DNA of 64,000 nt from an uncultured Lachnospiraceae bacterium (GTDB lineage: Bacteria > Bacillota > Clostridia > Lachnospirales > Lachnospiraceae). Under the pieces are notes generated by a model. It made no database searches. It was not told where the DNA came from and saw nothing but the letters and a program-made list of their open reading frames with translations. The position numbers were made by a program, and so were the translations under genes. Position 1 is the first letter of the stretch. Each line of letters begins with the position of its first letter. The DNA lies in NCBI GenBank assembly GCA_910578085.1, contig CAJTPM010000018.1, positions 1 to 64,000 on the forward strand. The letters run 5' to 3'. Positions 60,146 to 64,000 of this stretch are shown here, piece by piece.

Positions 60146-60991
60146 ATGAAGCAGACGATCTCAGTGAAAATGGATCATGAAGTTTTGGTCTACATGAACG
60201 GACTTTCTTATGCCTGCAGACAACATTGGTTTCATCATACCATGCAGGATTTAAAGATGGATCTTATCGTGCCGAAAATGCGGGAGGGACATAAACCCTG
60301 TCCTGCCATCGTATGGATCTGCGGCGGCGCATACCGGGTGGTGGATCGTTCCATATGGATGCCGGAGATGATCTGGTTTGCCAGAAAAGGATATGTGGTG
60401 GCAAGTGTGGAATACCGTACAAGCAATGAAGCGCAGTTTCCGGCGGCGCTTATCGATGTAAAAGCGGCGATCCGCTATCTGAAGGCACATGCGGAAACCT
60501 TTGCGATCGATCCGGACAGGATCTGCGTGATGGGAGAATCAGCAGGCGGCACACTGGCCTGTCTGGCGGGCCTTACGGCGGGCGCAGAAGAATTTGAGCA
60601 GGGCGATAATCTCCGGGTAGACAGTTCCGTAAAAGCGGTGGTGGACTTTTACGGTCTGGTGGATTTTACGATCCCTGCCTTACATGTAAGCGAGGAAATT
60701 CCCGCCTGGACCATACAGGACTTTCTGGGAGAGGATTACTCGGAGGAGGTGGCCAGGAAGGCAAGCGCCGTCGCCTATGTGAATGAAAATACTCCGCCTT
60801 TTCTGATCCTGCACGGAACAAAGGACCAGGTGGTTCCGATTCGTCAGAGCGAAGTGCTGGAAGAGGCGTTAAAGAGGCATCATGTTTATTATGAAGCCTA
60901 TCTGCTGGAGGGCGCCGAACATGGAACGGACGAATTTTATCAGGAGGAGGTACTGCAGAGGGTGGCGGCGTTTTTGGATAAGGTGGTATAA
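60146..60991 (+). CDS. alpha/beta hydrolase (BD-FAE/acetyl-xylan esterase-like)
   Basis: 281 residues, no signal peptide. Oxyanion region ICGGAYRVVDRSIWMPEMIW, nucleophile in VMGESAGGTLACLAG, catalytic Asp in LHGTKDQVVPIRQSE, and catalytic His in LEGAEHGTDEF. Related enzymes remove acetyl or feruloyl groups from sugars. Its place at the end of the sugar ABC operon suggests it acts inside the cell on esterified sugars taken up by that system; that is inference. AGGAGGTGTAAAA precedes the ATG. Confidence 0.88.
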   Translation: MKQTISVKMDHEVLVYMNGLSYACRQHWFHHTMQDLKMDLIVPKMREGHKPCPAIVWICGGAYRVVDRSIWMPEMIWFARKGYVVASVEYRTSNEAQFPAALIDVKAAIRYLKAHAETFAIDPDRICVMGESAGGTLACLAGLTAGAEEFEQGDNLRVDSSVKAVVDFYGLVDFTIPALHVSEEIPAWTIQDFLGEDYSEEVARKASAVAYVNENTPPFLILHGTKDQVVPIRQSEVLEEALKRHHVYYEAYLLEGAEHGTDEFYQEEVLQRVAAFLDKVV

Positions 60992-61006
60992 ATTTTATTT
61001 CACCTC

Positions 61007-61161
61007 TTGACAGCATCCGGCGCGTATGCTATCTTAAAAAAGGTCGTAAGACCTGCCGAAGACAGCAGGCGCCGGAGAACCGGCATAAGGACAGCCGCCT
61101 GCCGAGGAAAAAGTGGAATTTACAGAACTTTTTACCTTCCTGTCTTTTGGAAGGTTTTTTT
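61007..61161 (+). promoter_or_regulatory. rplJ promoter, L10 leader and attenuator
   Basis: Promoter TTGACA (61007-61012), 17 nt, TATCTT (61030-61035). The leader has the pattern of the Firmicute L10 leader: CCTGCCGAAGACAGCAGG near 61052-61069, then GCCGGAGAACCGGC and GCCTGCCGAGG at 61097-61107. A terminator hairpin ACCTTCC (61134-61140) with GGAAGGT (61149-61155) and a run of T (61155-61161) suggests that L10-L12 complex binding controls attenuation. Confidence 0.8.
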
Positions 61162-61212
61162 ATTCCCGGCCGATGGGAAGCTTCGGTGTAAAATCTAAAA
61201 GGAGGTAAAAAA

Positions 61213-61746
61213 ATGGCAAAGGTTGAACTGAAAAAGCCTATCGTAGAAGAAATATCCGCTGCAATTAAGGATGCCCAGACAGTTGTACTTGTCGATTACC
61301 GTGGACTTACGGTAGAACAGGATACGAATCTCAGAAGGCAGCTTCGTGAAGCTGGCGTAGGATACAAAGTTTACAAGAATACGTTCATGAATTTTGCGTT
61401 CAAGGGAACAGACTGTGAAGGCCTGTCAGATCTGCTGGAAGGACCAAGCGCTATGGCAACCTGTGATACGGATGCTACCGCAGCAGCCAGGGTTCTGTGC
61501 AAGTTTGCGAAGACAGCACCGGCATTGGAGATCAAAGGCGGTGTGGTGGAAGGCACTGTGTATGACGCAAAGGGAATTGAGCAGATTTCCAATATTCCTT
61601 CCAGAGAGGAACTGTTGTCAAGGCTGCTTGGCAGCATGCAGTCACCTGTTACAAATCTTGCCCGCGTACTGAAACAGATCGCAGAGAAAGATGGAGACAC
61701 AGCTTCTGCAGAGGCTGAAACAGCGGAAGCGCCTGCAGAGGCATAA
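61213..61746 (+). CDS. rplJ: 50S ribosomal protein L10
   Basis: 177 residues. N-terminal KKPIVEEISAAIKDAQTVVL and YRGLTVEQDTNLRRQLREAG; C-terminal helix ends SAEAETAEAPAEA. It anchors L7/L12 on the ribosome. AAAAGGAGGTAAAAAA precedes the ATG. It is separated from rplA by the island. Confidence 0.96.
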   Translation: MAKVELKKPIVEEISAAIKDAQTVVLVDYRGLTVEQDTNLRRQLREAGVGYKVYKNTFMNFAFKGTDCEGLSDLLEGPSAMATCDTDATAAARVLCKFAKTAPALEIKGGVVEGTVYDAKGIEQISNIPSREELLSRLLGSMQSPVTNLARVLKQIAEKDGDTASAEAETAEAPAEA

Positions 61747-61798
61747 ACTGAACCTGAAAGAAGCGTAGAAAAACATAAATAAAATGGAGGAAAAAATC

Positions 61799-62173
61799 AT
61801 GGCAAAATTATCCACACAGGAATTTATTGATGCTATCAAAGAGTTATCCGTAATGGAATTAAATGATCTTGTAAAAGCATGTGAAGAGGAATTCGGCGTA
61901 TCCGCAGCAGCAGGCGTCGTTGTTGCAGCAGCAGCAGGCCCGGCAGAGGCAGCGGAAGAGAAGACAGAATTTGACGTTGAGCTGACAGAGATCGGCGCAG
62001 AGAAGATCAAAGTAATCAAAGTTGTTCGTGAGGCAACAGGTCTTGGTCTGAAGGAAGCGAAAGAAGCAGTTGAGTCCGCTCCGAAGGTATTGAAAGAGGC
62101 GGTTTCCAAGGAAGAAGCAGAAGAGCTGAAGAAGAAATTGGAAGAAGTAGGAGCAAAGGTTACTCTGAAATAA
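61799..62173 (+). CDS. rplL: 50S ribosomal protein L7/L12
   Basis: 124 residues. N-terminal dimerisation part (KLSTQEFIDAIKELSVMELN), Ala-rich hinge, and the C-terminal factor-binding domain (VIKVVREATGLGLKEAKEAV; EEAEELKKKLEEVGAKVTLK). ATG at 61799 has GGAGGAAAAAATC; an earlier ATG is in that region of the site itself. Cotranscribed with rplJ. Confidence 0.97.
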   Translation: MAKLSTQEFIDAIKELSVMELNDLVKACEEEFGVSAAAGVVVAAAAGPAEAAEEKTEFDVELTEIGAEKIKVIKVVREATGLGLKEAKEAVESAPKVLKEAVSKEEAEELKKKLEEVGAKVTLK

Positions 62174-62201
62174 ATTCTGTGAGATATCTACGTAAGATAA
62201 C

Positions 62202-62229
62202 GCCATCTGCCCGGTTTTGGGCGGATGGC
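62202..62229 (+). terminator. attenuator-type hairpin between rplL and rpoB
   Basis: GCCATCTGCCC (62202-62212) with GGGCGGATGGC (62219-62229), 6-nt loop, followed by TTTCGCTATTTTTATCC. Probably a partial terminator, lowering rpoB relative to the ribosomal proteins. Confidence 0.65.
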
Positions 62230-62275
62230 TTTCGCTATTTTTATCCTATTTAATAAAAAATTCTTAATTTTTTTC

Positions 62276-62305
62276 TTGACGGGCAAAAATGATCTGTAGT
62301 ATACT
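62276..62305 (+). promoter_or_regulatory. rpoB promoter
   Basis: TTGACG (62276-62281), 18 nt, TATACT (62300-62305). Gives an rpoB leader of about 80 nt. Confidence 0.7.
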
Positions 62306-62394
62306 GGATAATGCACTATTGTGGTGAGGTATGCTTATTCGTGCCCAAAATACCGGAAAATAGGCAATAAATACAGAGAACGGGGTGAATGTTG

Positions 62395-64000
62395 ATGGAA
62401 AAAAACAGAATACGTCCAATGGCTTCCGGGAAGCAGATACGTATGAGTTATCAAAGGCACAAAGAGGTTCTGGAAATGCCGAATCTGATCGAAGTCCAGA
62501 AAGATTCCTACGGATGGTTTCTTGGTGAAGGACTGAGAGAAGTCTTTGATGATATTTCTCCGATTACAGATTACAGCGGGCAGCTCAGTCTGGAATTTGT
62601 AGACTTTGAATTATGTAAAGACGACGTGAAGTATTCTATTGAAAAATGTAAAGAGCGGGATGCGACCTATGCGGCTCCGCTGAAAGTGAGAGTGCGTCTT
62701 TATAATAAGGAGAAGGAAGAGATCAGCGAACATGAGATCTTCATGGGCGACCTTCCGCTTATGACGGAGACAGGCACCTTTGTGATCAATGGCGCAGAGC
62801 GTGTTATCGTCAGCCAGCTTGTTCGTTCCCCCGGCATTTATTATGATATCACAAAGGCAAAATTTGGTAAAGAACTGTATGCCTGCACGGTGATCCCCAA
62901 CAGGGGTGCATGGTTGGAGTATGAGACCGATGCAAACGACGTGTTTTATGTGCGTGTAGACAGGACAAGAAAAGTGCCGATCACGGCATTGATCCGTGCA
63001 CTCGGCGTGGGCACAAACGAAGAGATCATTGAACTGTTCGGTGAGGAACCGAAGATCCAGGCAAGTATTGCAAAGGACCCTTCTACGAATTATCAGGAGG
63101 GTATGTTAGAGTTATATAAAAAGATACGTCCCGGTGAGCCGCTCAGTGTAGACAGCGCCTCCAGTTTGATCAATGGTATGTTTTTTGATCCGAGACGTTA
63201 TGATCTGGCGAAGGTGGGCAGATATAAGTTTAATAAGAAACTGATGTTAAAGAACAGAATTCGCGGTTTTGCGCTGGCGGAGGATGCTGTGGATCTGCAG
63301 ACAGGTGAAATTATAGCGGCGGCAGGGACAAAACTGACGGCGGAACTGGCGGACGCGATTCAGAACGCGGCGATTCCGGCTGTCATGGTGGAAACACCGG
63401 AGAAAAATGTGAAAATTCTGTCCAATATGATGGTGGATTTGGGGAATTATGTAAACTGTGACCCGAAAGAACTGGGTATAAAAGAACTGGTATATTATCC
63501 TGTTCTGGCGCAGATTTTGGAGGAGTATGCGGGGGATGAGGACGCCATTAGAGAAGCAGTTCGGAAAAATGTGCATGAACTTGTGCCGAAGCATATTACA
63601 AAGGAAGATATTCTGGCATCCATCAACTATAATATTCATCTGGAATACGGTATCGGCAACTCCGATGATATCGACCATCTTGGCAACAGACGGATCAGGG
63701 CGGTGGGCGAACTGCTGCAGAACCAGTACCGGATCGGTCTTTCCAGACTGGAGAGAGTTGTCAGGGAGAGAATGACAACTCACGATGCGGAGAATCTGTC
63801 TCCTCAGGCGCTGATCAATATCAAGCCGGTGCAGGCGGCGGTGAAGGAATTCTTTGGTTCCTCCCAGCTGTCCCAGTTTATGGACCAGACCAACCCGCTG
63901 GGCGAATTAACTCATAAAAGACGTTTATCGGCCCTTGGCCCGGGTGGTCTTTCCAGAGACCGTGCCGGATTCGAGGTGCGTGACGTACATTATACACACT
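62395..64000 (+). CDS. rpoB: RNA polymerase beta subunit (partial, runs off the window)
   Basis: 535 residues visible. Starts MEKNRIRPMASGKQIRMSYQ, then the protrusion/lobe motifs GDLPLMTETGTFVINGAERV and IVSQLVRSPGIYYD, and FFDPRRYDLAKVGRYKFNKK. The rifampicin-binding loop reads SQLSQFMDQTNPLGELTHKR then RLSALGPGGLSRDRAG; the positions for D516, H526 and S531 (E. coli numbering) carry D, H and S, the sensitive type. The ATG at 62395 follows ACGGGGTGAATGTTG, a modest site. The frame has no stop before the window ends. Confidence 0.97.
   Translation, partial: MEKNRIRPMASGKQIRMSYQRHKEVLEMPNLIEVQKDSYGWFLGEGLREVFDDISPITDYSGQLSLEFVDFELCKDDVKYSIEKCKERDATYAAPLKVRVRLYNKEKEEISEHEIFMGDLPLMTETGTFVINGAERVIVSQLVRSPGIYYDITKAKFGKELYACTVIPNRGAWLEYETDANDVFYVRVDRTRKVPITALIRALGVGTNEEIIELFGEEPKIQASIAKDPSTNYQEGMLELYKKIRPGEPLSVDSASSLINGMFFDPRRYDLAKVGRYKFNKKLMLKNRIRGFALAEDAVDLQTGEIIAAAGTKLTAELADAIQNAAIPAVMVETPEKNVKILSNMMVDLGNYVNCDPKELGIKELVYYPVLAQILEEYAGDEDAIREAVRKNVHELVPKHITKEDILASINYNIHLEYGIGNSDDIDHLGNRRIRAVGELLQNQYRIGLSRLERVVRERMTTHDAENLSPQALINIKPVQAAVKEFFGSSQLSQFMDQTNPLGELTHKRRLSALGPGGLSRDRAGFEVRDVHYTH

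Noticed and set aside
1..64000. tRNA, rRNA or prophage genes
   Set aside because: No tRNA cloverleaf, rRNA core or integrase/terminase gene was recognised. A systematic tRNAscan-type search could not be run.

Overview
The window looks like chromosome of a flagellated, Gram-positive anaerobe of the Clostridia, most likely a Lachnospiraceae member (relatives of Roseburia or Eubacterium rectale). This is inferred from gene content and order, not from a database search. Supporting signs are the order dnaE-pfkA-TrmH-type methyltransferase, FliW with CsrA, a PerR/rubrerythrin pair, zinc-binding L33, several CUT-type sugar ABC systems, and strong GGAGG-type ribosome binding sites with TTG and GTG starts. 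I found no tRNA, rRNA, CRISPR array, transposase or prophage gene. The right edge cuts rpoB.

Layout. 1-8.2 kb: metK, dnaE, pfkA, an SPOUT rRNA methyltransferase and a secreted GH3 enzyme. 8.3-10.0 kb (minus): an ECF sigma factor with its membrane anti-sigma-like partner. 10.0-12.0 kb: a long intergenic stretch with a strong RNA-like fold, then a conserved-looking gene broken across three reading frames. 12.0-20.6 kb: DUF4291 protein, proC, a SleB-type hydrolase, NfeD/SPFH pair, argF-birA, a 180-bp near-palindromic element, dusB and an unknown gene. 20.6-24.8 kb: a duplicated 93-nt hairpin unit, greA, a lysS gene fused to an HD-domain hydrolase, perR with a clear PerR box, and rubrerythrin. 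24.9-30.7 kb (minus): a lipoprotein and a complete CUT1 sugar ABC operon. 30.9-34.5 kb: a second ECF sigma unit linked to a membrane protein and a two-gene ABC exporter. 34.7-37.7 kb: a hemerythrin/CheX-like/receiver protein, a TRIC channel, a 56-residue small protein and a YgjP-type metallopeptidase.

37.7-47.9 kb is the late flagellar region, read as two sigma-28 transcripts. flgM-flgN-flgK-flgK2-flgL-fliW-csrA runs from a promoter at 37703 to a terminator at 44653. flaG-fliD-fliS runs from a promoter at 44676 to a terminator at 47387, followed by a FliT-like gene. FlgM and FlgN handle sigma-28 inhibition and export chaperoning. FlgK, FlgL and FliD build the hook-filament junction and cap. 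FliW and CsrA couple flagellin level to translation. An orphan FliD-like gene lies on the other strand at 49.6-50.9 kb, past an XRE regulator and a UDP-galactopyranose mutase.

51.2-64.0 kb is the transcription/translation cluster rpmG-secE-nusG-rplK-rplA ... rplJ-rplL-rpoB. The usually tight rplA-rplJ junction is opened by about 7.5 kb holding a CapA-type protein and a LacI-regulated CUT2 sugar ABC operon with an esterase. rplJ keeps its own promoter, L10 leader and attenuator.

The items I would look at first are the rplA/rplJ insertion, the hemerythrin-CheX-receiver protein beside the flagellar genes, the LysRS-HD fusion, the two palindromic repeat elements, the tandem flgK genes with an orphan FliD-like protein, and the structured intergenic RNA before the broken gene at 10.6 kb.
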